This document shows positions 10,507 to 21,762 of a stretch of DNA of 64,000 nucleotides, in pieces (position 1 is the stretch's first letter; every line of letters starts with the position of its first letter). The DNA is taken from NCBI GenBank assembly GCA_002786025.1, contig NHNW01000039.1:335949-399948 (forward strand). Reading direction: 5' to 3'. This stretch comes from Zasmidium citrigriseum (lineage: Eukaryota > Ascomycota > Dothideomycetes > Mycosphaerellales > Mycosphaerellaceae). The position numbers were made by a program, and so were the translations under genes. A model generated the notes under the pieces. That model was given only the letters and a program-made list of their open reading frames with translations. It did no database searches and was not told the origin of the DNA.

Positions 10507-11871
10507 TGTTGCAGGCAAGTTGGCTTGTTTTGCATGAAGACTTCGAGGAAAAGTTGCAAGACCGTGCTGTGTACCTTGGTTTTCAATGCAACGGCGAGAT
10601 TATATACTCACCAACAGACTCACTGTTCACGGCTCTCAGCGGCGTTTAGGCTTCTTATCGCCTACGATGATCTCATAGCTCCATCTGTCAGTTGACTCAA
10701 TGCAGACTCCGTGTTTGTTCGGATGCTGTGCGACGCAGCAATGAGGCTGACATTGATGGTGTCGTTGGTGGAAAGGGGAAATGCTGCAATCAAGCAGGGA
10801 CTGACGAGCGGCTGGAACAGCTTACTAATATCCGGAAAAGGTTAGCCTGCACGCAGTGCATAGGAAGGGAACTCAGCGGCGACCACGATGCCATCTTCCT
10901 CTCTTCATCAACTTTCACCTGCCCATTCTCAAAGTCTGTCTGCGTTATTCGGATCAAACTGGAGGTCCAGCTCTCTCCGGACAAGGACAAAATACCAAGT
11001 CCTTGAGGGACTCGTTGCACTCTTGACGCACGGCGGCAAAGTTGAGGATCGCTGTGTATGTCTTCCAGTCTGAGCAGAAGAAGGAGGATAGCGACGGCCT
11101 CACTGCTTAACATGATTCGCGAGATGGCGCGAGGTTGCTGTCGCTGGTAACATGGCCGCCTGGGCCCAAGATTCCCCTACGTCCGTCCATGGCAGATTTC
11201 CTCAGGCATTGCCGTCCTCTCTTCCGACATCGAATCGTCTTGAACACGGGCTTGTCAAGACTCGTTATTGAGAATTCGAGACCAAGAACCTTTCCGACTG
11301 CCATGGAATCGAATTGTTCTCGCCCAACAGCCAAGGCCGTAGAAGTGTTCCGCAACGATGTGGGTGCCTCGCGTGCTCTGATGTGATCCGAGAGACTTGA
11401 ATACAAGCTGTGTCTTTGACACGCACGTGGGTTCTAATTCAATCAATTTGCTAAGAATTTGCCCAGGTGTCTCGCCGACCGTTGTTCATGAAGTCTTGGG
11501 CGAACAAGAAAACGCCGAAGAAACGGACCAAGTCCTTCCCAAGTCGCTTGGCACGCTGAAATCCCGATCACAAACTCATACAAGAAACGATGCCGAGAAT
11601 TGCTTGACGAATGATTGGCATGCTTGCAAGCACGTTACGAAGAACGTGAACAGAAGTGGTTTCATGTGATTCCAGAGCTCAGTCCAACGTCAAGTCGATG
11701 TTACACTTTGAATCGACCACGTGGTGGGCTTCTAGCAGGCAAAATGCTAGCACAATGTGCCGACACCGACATATAAAATCATGGGAGCCGACATAGGAAT
11801 CAACATCAGGCACCACCAGCAACAACATTGAAGATCATCGCCAATCGTTGCTCTCACTCTTCTCCGACACC
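10507..11871. other. Intergenic, no gene seen
   Basis: About 1.36 kb between the AKR start and a small secreted-protein gene. No frame has coding character. The final 150 bp, with a TATAAA at 11772, is the likely promoter of the gene at 11872. Confidence 0.55.
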
Positions 11872-12542
11872 ATGAAGTTTACCTTGGTCACCGCTGCTCT
11901 GGCTGGCATTGCCATCGCAGCTCCCGCAGCTTCAGTGCAGGAGAGAGATGCTCAAACGATGGAGAAGAGACAATGGGGCGCTCTCGTGGCTGCACTCGCC
12001 CCCAAGGTTGTCAGCGGTCTTGTCGGAGGAACGGTTGCTCAGACCATTATCAACGCTTTTGGCAAGCGAGCCACCGCAGCTTGGGAGGTCAGTACACCCC
12101 GAACGATGTTGAGACTCTGGCTGACAGGAATCAGGCACGTGGTGATCTCGCTCAGCACATTGTCGACGGCATGAAGGAGATCGATGCCGCTCCTACAGAG
12201 GCTGCAGTCTGCGCGCTCCGTGGAGGCTTCACTCTTGACGACGACTCTCACCAGCGAGAGCTCGCAACGGTTGAGATGTCAAACGACGGAGACGTCGACG
12301 AGTAAGTTCTTCCATCATCTTCGATACTTCAGCGAGGACAGCTTTGTTGACATGTGTTAGTTACGACTGCTTCTTCCTTGGTGGCCCAAGCAAGCTCACC
12401 CTGACCGTTGACAACCTGCCCATCAACGTACGTTTGATCTCGCCCGTGTTCGAAAACTGGTTCCAAACACTGACCTTTTGTCCAGGTCGCTATCCAAGCA
12501 GGCCCTTGTAGTTTCGAGAATGGCGTCCTCACCTGCTCCTGA
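11872..12542 (+). CDS. Small secreted Cys-containing protein
   Basis: Four exons (11872-12087, 12135-12301, 12361-12427, 12486-12542) give 168 residues. Introns are 47, 59 and 58 bp with GT-AG ends; the first carries a GCTGAC branch site. Residues 1-20 form a clear signal peptide (Lys-Phe-Thr then a hydrophobic Ala-rich core). A dibasic site (EKRQW) near residue 36 suggests a Kex2-processed pro-region. The mature part has a hydrophobic Gly/Val/Ala stretch, then four Cys (AVCAL, DCFFLG, GPCSF, LTCS) that could form two disulfides. I recognise no family. Size, secretion and paired Cys are typical of fungal effectors or hydrophobic surface proteins, but function is not shown. Confidence 0.75.
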
Positions 12543-12861
12543 GCGAAGTTGCAGGATATGCACACAGCTGTTGAACGCCACATACCGTACCTTGTTGAGC
12601 ACTCATCGTCTCAGGTCGGCGCTTGGTTGACAGCGTAATAGACGCAGACACAAGATTCGGTTACTTGAAGAGGCCTACGGTACTGTTGAGGCCCCAGAGA
12701 TGAAAGCATTGCAAGCATTACTCGCACTTGGTCAATCATAGAAAGACATTCAACAACTCTGCACCGCCGGCGTCGCTGAAAGCACTACACATTCCACCGC
12801 AGACTAAGATCATGCCGAACAGAACTCCAGTCCGGTTGATGAACGCCGCTACCTCGCCGCC

Positions 12862-14007
12862 CTACAAACTCTTCGCGAATGCAGCCACATCTTTGATGGC
12901 CTTATTGTGAACCTCTGGCAGCAACTTTCGAAATAGAACCGCTGATCCATGCACGACCCCAAGGTTCACTTGTGCTGTCACCTCAACGCAAGCAGCAAGG
13001 AGCTTTCGATAGTACGCCAGGCCTTCGTCTCGCAAAGGATCCAGTTCGTCCATGGATAATACGTGAGGGGGCAGACCCCTGCATTCCTCGACAGACGCAA
13101 AGTACGGCCACGCCAAGGGATGCTCGGCTTCGTCTCCGCTGTAATAATAGCCCATACCGGCCATCATCGCCGTGTACAGCCAATAACCCTCGCACTCGTA
13201 GAGACTAGGTAACTCTTTGAGCTTTCTGGCATCTCCCCAGCCGTAAGCGTTGCTGATATATGGCACCAGGGCATAGACACCAGATATCTGGCTCACCCAG
13301 CCTTCTCTCTTGGCCTTCAAAGCCGTGGCAAGGGCAAGGTTGGCTCCGCCATTGTCGCCGTGGAGAATGATTTTGTCGACTCCGAGTTCGCCTTTGTGCT
13401 GGACGATATACTGAAATGCCGAAGTACAGTCTTTCAGGCCGATTGGAAAGGGGTTGCTTCCTTGTGGCGTCCATGCGTTCCTGAAGTCAACAGCTACCAC
13501 CACAACTCCTTGGACTGCCAATGAGCGACACCATCTGGAGTGGACCTTGTTTGCTGCGTCGAGGATGGTCATGCCGCCTCCGTGCGAATACAAAATAGCC
13601 GGTAGGGCTCTGCTGCTGAGATCCCTTCGCCGGAAAATGTAAAGAGACCGCTCTGTGCCGTCGAAACTCTTGAAGGTCCTCGTCGTCTCCTCCACTTCCG
13701 GCTCAAAGTCGTCCTCGGGCAAATCGTTGGGCAGCATGTTGTACAACTTTGCCATCGTGGCATGGTTCTGGGCCATCTGCCTGGTGGAAGAAAGGTCGTC
13801 CCATCTCATTCCAGCAAATGGGTTCGGTTGACTGCCATCGATGCCAAACGCCGTGAAAGTCTCGACGATCTTGGGGTGTGCTCTCGGTTCCTGGAAGAAC
13901 TTCAAGTTCGGATCCCCTAGCCTTCCTGGTGGCTTGAAGTTGGATGTTATGACCGTGTCTCTGAGCCTTTGCTTCTCGCCTGGGTTGAGGGCGAACTTCA
14001 TCGCCAT
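12862..14007 (-). CDS. Alpha/beta hydrolase-3 (HSL/esterase-like), nucleophile Ser replaced by Asn
   Basis: A 381-residue intronless frame from the ATG at 14007; longer versions would start at a non-ATG codon. Hormone-sensitive-lipase-type features are present: the oxyanion-hole HGGG (SHGGGMTIL), the acidic-residue region SMDELDPLRDEG and a C-terminal HGS with the expected catalytic His. The nucleophile elbow, normally G-[DE]-S-[AG]-G, reads HGDNGGANLALA. The Ser position is Asn219, codon AAT at 13351-13353. If the read is right, the enzyme lacks the classical esterase nucleophile and may be inactive or a binding protein. Overall length and motif order are normal for the family. Confidence 0.85.
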   Translation of the reverse strand: MAMKFALNPGEKQRLRDTVITSNFKPPGRLGDPNLKFFQEPRAHPKIVETFTAFGIDGSQPNPFAGMRWDDLSSTRQMAQNHATMAKLYNMLPNDLPEDDFEPEVEETTRTFKSFDGTERSLYIFRRRDLSSRALPAILYSHGGGMTILDAANKVHSRWCRSLAVQGVVVVAVDFRNAWTPQGSNPFPIGLKDCTSAFQYIVQHKGELGVDKIILHGDNGGANLALATALKAKREGWVSQISGVYALVPYISNAYGWGDARKLKELPSLYECEGYWLYTAMMAGMGYYYSGDEAEHPLAWPYFASVEECRGLPPHVLSMDELDPLRDEGLAYYRKLLAACVEVTAQVNLGVVHGSAVLFRKLLPEVHNKAIKDVAAFAKSL

Positions 14008-15177
14008 GGAGCCGGCAGCGCCGCTGCTGCCGCACCTGACTTGGGCAAGCCTCGTATGTTTGTCGTTGCAGGTCCGAAGTCCGTCTTGTGTCCTCTGCGA
14101 ACTGAATACACTGCCGCTAGAGAGGTCTCGTGCTGTTCGCTTCAGCGGCTGATGTTCCTCATGCAGGCAACGCAAACGTGCCCGCCAAAGCCGCGAGCTC
14201 ACGAGTCCTTCATATGCAAGACAGCTGCAGCGGTTGTGAGCAATGGATGGCTACTGCAGCTACCCGAGTGTGTCACGGGTACTTAATTCGCTGCAAAAGG
14301 CAGGTAGGTTTCGCTTCGCCGCTACTTTCATTGCTTCTAAGAAGACAGAGAAATCAAATAGTCAACGGTCTATCCAGACGACTGTCGAATCTCGGCCTCT
14401 TCGGCGCATACTCAAGTCTTTGACATGGCGTCCATGGCGGACCGGGAATGATCTGCGTCGTGATAAGCCTGTCCTGGAGGTACATGTCCAAAATCTGGCG
14501 CGGGGAGGATGGAAGGCTTTCGCAAAGGTCCCCTATTAAGGTTCAACTCGCTCCCTTCAGCCCCGCTTCTGGATGGGTTGTTCCTGAGCGGTGAAGTGAA
14601 GATGGGAAGGACTTCTGGGTGCTGAAATGTTATGCTCGAGCATCTCATACAATTCTTGACTCGACAAGTCCTACTGTACTTGTTGGGTTCGCAAGCCTGG
14701 TCAAGATCAAGTCAATGGTTGACGCGATCCCGCCACGTTATCCGGAACCACGCAATAGAGAGGCAAACCCTCACAGCTGGCATATACGGTTCATGAGAAT
14801 GCGTAGCAAGACCGAAGTGCCTCAATCTGATGAGCAAAGCCGATCAATGGCGATTCATGAACAAATGCGATCGAAGGCGAGTCTTGGATCTTGCTTCTTC
14901 GAATCGTCGTAGCATCTTATGGCGTTCATGGCACGCAAAGATCTCTGCTCGCTTTCCATGGTTGAAGGTCGTCTGATAGTGGTGTTGGGTGCCGAGAAAG
15001 CCCGTCAACGGAACTTCGAAAATCGACCTGCGTTCAAACCCCGACCATTCCAACCCAAATGATTGGCCGTCTTAGCGATGCACCTCCCACAGCGCTGTGA
15101 TGAGTAGTCTTATACCAACATCAGCTGCACTTCGTTATCGCTTTTACGATGCCATTGTATAGCTCAGCTATGCGAAA
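14008..15177. other. Intergenic, no gene seen
   Basis: About 1.2 kb upstream of the hydrolase gene. Only short frames without splice or family support. Confidence 0.55.
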
Positions 15178-15324
15178 GCTTTCATGGCGCAGTGGTAACG
15201 CGGTAAGCAAAATTGACAACTCCTGCGTAGTTGAACACCCTCTGATTGTGCCCAGTCGCACTTGTACATCCATCAAATGGATCAATCAATGCGAAGATCC
15301 CTAGTTCAATTCTGGGTGGAAGCA
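15178..15324 (+). tRNA. tRNA-like Pol III element, 147 nt, anticodon unresolved
   Basis: The first seven bases (GCTTTCA) pair with TGGAAGC at 15317-15323, forming a full acceptor stem with one G-T pair, followed by a discriminator A. A T arm reads CCTAG, loop TTCAATT, CTGGG. A D-arm/A-box (TGGCGCAGTGG) starts at 15185. Box B (GTTCAATTC) lies in the T arm. A T5 tract begins at 15327, a normal Pol III terminator. The middle, about 95 nt, is far too long and I cannot find a convincing anticodon arm; the best hairpin (CAACT / AGTTG around CCTGCGT) lacks U33. It may be a tRNA with a large intron, a disrupted tRNA or a tRNA-derived transcript. Confidence 0.4.
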
Positions 15325-16467
15325 AATTTTTGCTCTCAGTGGACTCGACGTGGTGTTAACACTAGCGGAGCTCTTTTTGGTGGTGATATGTTAGGTTGAA
15401 TGTGGGAGGTATAGATGTGAAATGGTGATGGGGAGTGGCTTCTTTGTTGAAAATCAGATTGGGCGTGCGAACGAAAGGTTGCCGTGGTCGTCCGATGAGG
15501 CCCTCATGAGCGCTAACTCATGTCCATCGAAACGTTCCTCTACGACAGTAGCTATATCATTTGTTTGTCTCCTAACACGCTGTAGTTTTGCCTTATTCAA
15601 TTGCTCTAAACATCGTCTCTCGCCAGCATGATGTTCCACTTTTTGTTGTGCCGTCAAAGTTGGCTTCCGCCGGGCGTCGACGACCGTTGTTGCAACCCAT
15701 CACCCACCACGCTGGAAATGAAGCTGCAACAATCCAATGACCCAATCAAACGACGCAATCGATCAGTACATCAAGAAGTGGAAATTCAAGGACATGGTGA
15801 AAGGCTATAGACCGCGGACCGAACGCCGGCTCGGAGTATGGAACGCATCTACATTTCCCATCCCCGCAGACGTTGAAACTCGTTTTGAAACGATCAAAAC
15901 GCTTCCACAGTAACGGGAAATGTCGTCTTCGTCGGACCGAGGAAGACCAGACGAAGGTCATGAGGTCGACCGTTGACGATGATGATGCGATGATTAGCAC
16001 GGCGAAGTCTGGACATTGACAAACCAGGTTTGAGAAATGTTCAAGGATTCCGGAGCGAGGTTGATGGCTCGGACGCATATCAAGACTGCGAGACTCTGAT
16101 TGCAGCTTGTATAGTCGTGATGAGGTGACGTTGGGCAAAGCCATGACGGCCGGCTGCCAGCAGGAAGGTGCAACTTTCTGCGTGTATCCGTTCAACGACT
16201 CGGCCATGTCGTATGAAGAGTGCAGTGCTAAATCACGTTCTTCGATGAGAGGCGGTTTACGATCAAGGTGAGGAACCAGGCATTGTCATCAGAAGCGACC
16301 GTCATCGCGTTGCGTAGCTTTCTAAACTCATCTACATGCATCTATACCGTACATGAGTCCCAGCCCCCTTTGCAAAGCATGGTATCTTAAATCATATATC
16401 TCGTGAACACCTTTTCTGAAACTTCCCAATTCTCTGCAGAGTACGTCTCATCTCTCTCGATGATCAT
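15325..16467. other. Intergenic, no gene seen
   Basis: 1.1 kb between the tRNA-like element and the 3' end of the MFS gene. No coding frame with features. Confidence 0.5.
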
Positions 16468-18155
16468 CTAGATCATTGCCTCCATGCGGTGGAGATCGGA
16501 GTTCTTTGTCCATCGTCGCAAGCTCTTTCCGTAGAAGTAGAGTGGGATCGTGAGGACGACGGGGAACATGGACACGGCGAATTGGATCATGTAGACAGTG
16601 ACCCAGCCGTCACGCGCCATGATGTCGAAGACCCAGTAGCTGAGACAGAAGCCGAGGACGTTCTTGAGAACAGTACCGACGACCATGATCTCACCGGAGA
16701 TGGGCTTGTAGCAGTCGATAGCATACGCGATAGCGATGGCCGGGATCGAGGTGACGGCGAGACCAGAGAATCCGAACCCGCAGACAATGATGGCTTGCCA
16801 TGGCCAGAGACGCTGGTAACCGACGGCGCCAACCACGTGAGAGATGATGAAGAAGCAGACGTATGGAATGAGAGCAGGAAGACGCATCTCAGCCTCACGA
16901 ATGCCGTTATTCTTGAGAGTCATGCGGCGAGCCCACCAATCGGACAGAGGTCCAGCTGTCAACACACCGAAGATGCCGCCAACGAAGAATGCGAAGTTGC
17001 TGTAACCGACGGCTTGTGGAGACCAGCCATATGCAGGAGAGCCGAGAAGTCCAGACTCAGTGAGGTTGAACAGCAGGAGCAGATCGGCGGGACCAGCAAG
17101 CATCAAAGCGGACCAGAACACGATTGGGTTGAAGAAGACAATGATGGGTGTGGTAAGATCGCGAATGACGAAGGACATCCATCTGCGGTCTGGCTTCATC
17201 ATTGGGGCGTACTGGGCCTTGCTCGGGCGGCCCTTGCGGACCCATTGTCCATCAGCAGCATCGCTGTTGCTGTTCATCTCCGAATCGACTGTCTTCTCTT
17301 GCACTTTGCTCTGATCCTTCTCGCCAGACTTGGTACCGGCGTGGTTGGTGGAGTCGCGGTGATACTTGGTCTCTGGGTAGCAGAAGATCAGGAGGATTGT
17401 GACAAATCCAGCCAGGGCTGTTGACAACCAGAAGAAGCTGCGCCATCCGTGACGGCTTCCGATCGACCCAGCCATGATGGGACCCAGAAATGCTCCAGAG
17501 AAGTAGAAGGTGAAGTACATGGCCATCCACGTGCCACGCTCGTGCAGGAAGAACATGTCGGCAATGGTTTGTACCATAATCGTCTCGCTGGTCGCTGCAA
17601 CGATACCGTTGCATGCACGGGCAGCAAGCAAACTTTCATGGCTAGACGCCAGCGCTTGCCAAACGTTGGTAAGTACCACGAGTACGCCGAAGAAGATGCT
17701 GGTGGGCCTTCGACCGAAGATGTTCGAGATTGGAACGATGAAGACGTTGGCGAAGCCGAGCGTGATCACGTTCAATCCTGTGAGAAGCGAGAGTTGTTGC
17801 TGATTGAGGTGGAACTCCTGGCCCAGGAAGGGGAACAGAGGCGCGAGCGATAGTGCTGAGCACACGAGCACCCAGACGTAGAGCAACTGAGAGAATGCCA
17901 CTACAAGCTTCCAGGGTGTGCTCCAATTGAGTGGGTCGTTGCGGTTGTTCGAGGGCTGAGGCACAAGGCTGTAATCATTAGGAGGTTGTTCACGAGTTGC
18001 AAGAGGAAGACTTACACAGAGCCCTTGTCTGCGCCATTGGCATGTGCGAAGTGGACGTCGCCCACATCTTTCATGACCTCAGTTCCGGGGAGAATCTCAT
18101 AGTCGAGTTGCTCCGCCACTCTTGTCTCTGACGCCTCCGCTGCATTGGTGGCCAT
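16468..18155 (-). CDS. MFS transporter, DHA1-like (drug/polyamine antiporter family)
   Basis: Two exons (18016-18155 and 16468-17968, with a 47-bp intron) encode 546 residues. The cytoplasmic N-terminus ends with the fungal DHA-type signature DPLNWSTPWK just before the first membrane segment. About twelve hydrophobic segments are separated by a central loop rich in Lys/Glu/Ser (about nt 17230-17350). The loop-2 motif reads FGRRPTSIFFG and a family run PETKYHR follows segment 6. Such proteins export small hydrophobic compounds or polyamines by proton antiport at the plasma membrane. The neighbours do not indicate a substrate. Confidence 0.88.
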
Positions 18156-20099
18156 GATAGCTTCGTGTCAGGTCTCAAGTGAGACAGTGAAGGGTGAAGA
18201 GAGGTAAGGTGAAAGTAAGCAGCACCAGCTGAAGGGCGAACGAGGAGTTGAAGTACACCTTCGGTTCCACCGACGGAAAGTGTCTGGCGGTAAAGGGTAC
18301 GAGTTGAAAGGTACCGTACCTGACTGCAGAGGTAGTGCAAATGATATGCCGGGAAGGTGGTGTGCCCTCGGCCTACATATAGACACTCTGCTCACATCGC
18401 AAAGAAGGTTCATCAGTGCTCATCACACCCACGAGGCTCTAGACTTTGGCACCAGCTGCAGGCCGATCTGCCACGAACGGCGAAACCCCCTGAAAGTCAG
18501 TCGCAGACTCGAATCAAGCGACCACAACCGTGGCGCGATAGGATGGTGCGAGGATAGACGTGAAGCCATCCCATCATCCCTAACAGCCACGACAACTTGA
18601 GGGCAAAGCTCAACGCACAGTCCGCCGGTAAACCATGCCGTCCCGGTCAAGCAAAAGTCCAAGGACGAAACGTTGCCAATGATGGAGGAGCTCAACCGGC
18701 ATGACGCAGAAGTCAACGGTGATGGAGTGCCGAAAGTTCTCAATTTTTGCAGAGGAAAAGCTCTCGGACATGCTTCAACTGCGAGAAGGATTCCCTGGCA
18801 GGGTCCAGCTCCAGTTGGTCTTCTGAAACAGAGGCGGAAAGGCGCTGATGGCCGCCCCTGATATGCAGCCCGGACACTTCATAGCGCGCTGATCGACAAG
18901 AGAGGCGTCTGCTAACAGAGCCAAAATATCATCAATGCTTCTTCCGCGTGAACTCGTCCAAGCTTTCAAGTTTCATGGCGCCGCCGCCACGATGGGGCCT
19001 GCCTCGAGCACTTCCCGCGACAGGATGATGATGTTGAGCAGACACGATCGATGCATGGGTCGGTTGCGTTGTGTCGGACTCGGGGGTGCCTCCTGCCCCA
19101 ATATCCCGAACGTGCAGCGGTGTGCGACGCTCACCCTCAGTCAGCTGTTGATTCGGCTCAGGGCTTACCTCAGGTCATGCATTGCCAGCGGTTCGGGGGC
19201 GGCTATGCAATGCAGATGCGGGCGGCCACTTGGACCTTGGTTGTATGCCGAATGAGGAGATCGCGCGGAGGAAGAAGAAGAGGAGGAGGAAGAAGGAACA
19301 GACTGCAATGCGGCCCCTGAGCTCCATCACTCCTCCTCCAGGATCTGCAGCCGACAAATCTGGAGATGGCCGGCAGGGGTCGCAGCGCGAAAACACCACG
19401 CCTCGAGCTCCTGTACTCGCCATTTTCGTGTTGTTGAGATCTCGCGACAGGGTCCTTGAAAGCGGCTGCCCATCTTGTTCCTTCATGGTCGCCAGAGCGC
19501 ATTCCTGATCCCCTCACTTCCCGCCGATCTCTCGACCGCTGTGTCTGGGCACGGCACAGCAACGAAGACTCCATGTGAGGGCTCTCCGGTGCGAACGTCG
19601 CACCCGGCTGGGCAACGGAGGCACAGCGACACGGAACGGCTGACCACACCTCACCTCACCCCGATTCACCTCACCATCACTGTACGATGGAAAGAACTTT
19701 CGATGCCGTACAATCATGATGATAGGTGAGCTTCGATGTAGTCGACCTCTCGGTACCGAATTTGAAGCTGCCGGAAAATTGATGAGCATTCGCACTTTTG
19801 GCCTATAGCTTTACCGCTACAAATCAAAGCTGACAGCTACAGGAATAGGCTTCGATGCTGCGTACAAATGCTGTCCCTTCTGGTACTTCGACGTTGCCTT
19901 CCGCACGCACACCGCTATACGAGCCAACCTTCCATCACGGCATCGAAAGCATCGTCTGTCGGTCCCGACTGAAAGCGGCCAGCGTAGGCGCTCTGCGTTG
20001 TACCCACGACAAGACTGCGAACCTTTTGAACAAGATATCGAGCAGGATCAAGGATTCGCGCGTGGTTTGCAACAAATCTCGGATCCCGGAACTCTCTCA
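18156..20099. other. Intergenic, about 1.9 kb, no gene seen
   Basis: This contains the MFS promoter and a purine-rich tract on the plus strand at about 19258-19303 (runs of GAAGA/GGAGG). No reading frame in it has domain, signal or splice support. Confidence 0.5.
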
Positions 20100-20651
20100 C
20101 TACGAGCCCTTACTTTGGCCATCCCAAGCTGCCATCTTCTCCTCGAACTTGCCACTGAATCGCTCGAACTTTGGCACACCGTCTTTTTCAATGTCAATCC
20201 ACTGGACCTTTTGGCTTGTGAAGATGTGTTGATCAACCTGCAACAAGTCTTTCACGGTGGTGCTCGCTACCGAATCCTCGTCGATCGACCCAAGCGTGAC
20301 CCCGACGTTGTCAGGCTCGTGCTTGTAACGCATGGCCAGCGGTGTATTGCAGGCTTTGCAGAAGGCTCTTTCACCGACGGACGATAATCGAAGGAAGGCG
20401 ATTCCGCCAATGTTGTCTCTCGGCAGGCCTTCGTAGCGTAGATGGTCTTGGTTGTCGAAATACGTGAGAGCCTTGGATTCCACGTGCGCAAAGGCTTGAT
20501 AGGGTCCACCGGACAATTTCCTGCATGTCACGCAGTGGCATGCGGTTGTCGAACCATCGACGGGTGGGCTAGTGCATGTGTATGTGAGCCTGCCGCACGC
20601 ACAGCTTCCTCTGAACTGAACTTCTGGAGCCGATGGTGCCTTTTCCGACAT
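20100..20651 (-). CDS. GFA-domain protein (glutathione-dependent formaldehyde-activating enzyme-like)
   Basis: 183 residues from the ATG at 20651; the open frame extends upstream but without family character. The Mss4-like GFA fold is marked by zinc ligands in order: SCACGRLTY (C-x-C), CHCVTCRKLSGG (C-x-C-x2-C) and FCKACNTPL (C-x2-C). The aromatic/Gly run after the second motif (GGPYQAFAHV) is also typical. Members are named for S-hydroxymethylglutathione synthase activity, but many fungal paralogues have unknown substrates. Length is normal for a single-domain member. Confidence 0.85.
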   Translation of the reverse strand: MSEKAPSAPEVQFRGSCACGRLTYTCTSPPVDGSTTACHCVTCRKLSGGPYQAFAHVESKALTYFDNQDHLRYEGLPRDNIGGIAFLRLSSVGERAFCKACNTPLAMRYKHEPDNVGVTLGSIDEDSVASTTVKDLLQVDQHIFTSQKVQWIDIEKDGVPKFERFSGKFEEKMAAWDGQSKGS

Positions 20652-21041
20652 GCTTGGAGCCAGATGATTCGGCTTTGCGCTATACGACCTTGATGGATCT
20701 CGAGGGATGTGAGAATAAGTCTTCTCACGGCCTCCAATACCACAGCAACGATACCCATGTGCGTCAGATGTCGTGATACGTACATGAGGGGAGCCGATGG
20801 ATCTCCGACATCGCATGGCTGTTTCGAGCTGCAAAGTTCTGTGTCATTTGCCTCGAAGTCTCTCTCTGGGGCAGCGAGAGCTGCCAACGAGTTTGTTTGA
20901 TTCGACTATTTAAGAGCAAGGACGCTTACAAACTCGCGCAGGTGGCATGTGACGAGGGCCAGGCGGCGGATGCCCCACTGCATTCTCCCTTTAAACCACG
21001 AATGCACCACCTCGACGAACGCCTGACAATCTGAACAATGC
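20652..21041. other. Intergenic, no gene seen
   Basis: Short spacer that probably holds the GFA promoter and the 3' region of the Dabb gene. Confidence 0.5.
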
Positions 21042-21496
21042 TCAAAACTCAAAGTCATATGCCAGCGTGTCCTCGCAGATGGGCAGCCGAATGTCTTGCA
21101 CTCTGCTCACCATTAGCCGCAAGCTTCATCTCGGACATTGGACAAACATACTTCAGGTGAGCCGGATGCTCTGCATACACCTTGAGGTCCTCTGCCTTGT
21201 CGAGAATGGCTATGAGACCATAATCGAACCCTTTGGCACGAGCTGCCGTGGCAGGGACCGGAGGGCCCAAGTCGATTTTCTGGAGGCCTTTGGCCGGAAA
21301 CATCCTCAGCCTTGCACGAACTTGGAGCTACAAAATGCCGTACCTGGAATCTGGCCAACCATAGCAGACGCAGTCTCCTTCAGTTGCGAGATTGTGTCAC
21401 CCGACGTGCCCGGCTTGAGCTTGAAAAGTACTATGAGGTGAGCATGCGTATGATCTCCGCACATTTTCTGAACGTACCGATGTGATAGACCGGCAT
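21042..21496 (-). CDS. Stress-responsive Dabb (dimeric alpha-beta barrel) protein
   Basis: Four exons (21478-21496, 21344-21430, 21152-21287, 21042-21102) give exactly 100 residues, the usual length of this family. Splicing restores MPVYHIVLFKLKPG at the start, VGQIPGLQKIDLGPP in the middle and the conserved end ICEDTLAYDFEF. The centre has the typical KGFDYGLIAIL and EHPAHLK segments. The frame alone ends early without the last splice, so the 48-bp final intron (GTATGT to GAGCAG) matters. Dabb proteins are small, mostly cytosolic ferredoxin-like barrels; some are polyketide cyclases or olivetolic-acid-cyclase-like enzymes. It is divergent from the SMP-30 gene 266 bp away. Confidence 0.88.
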
Positions 21497-21762
21497 GTTG
21501 AATCTCTGAGCAAGGCTGTAAGTGTAAACGTGCAGTCTTGGAAAGGCAAGTCGGTCTATTTCAATGTTCAGTGGCAGAAAGATCTTCCCGGTGATGTGGA
21601 GGACGAGATCGGGGCACCAGCGTGGAGTCAAGCACAAACGACCCCACCATGACTTGCATGGGGGCAACAGCTTCGGCTTTTGAACATGAAGACCGGTAAG
21701 GAAAGGTCCTTTCTTCATCTCCTTGAGGGTCAACGATATTTGCATTTTTCAAGTTGTCAAGA

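Noticed and set aside
16489..17424. Plus-strand frame of 311 codons opposite the MFS gene
   Set aside because: Shadow of the conserved transporter coding strand; no family features.
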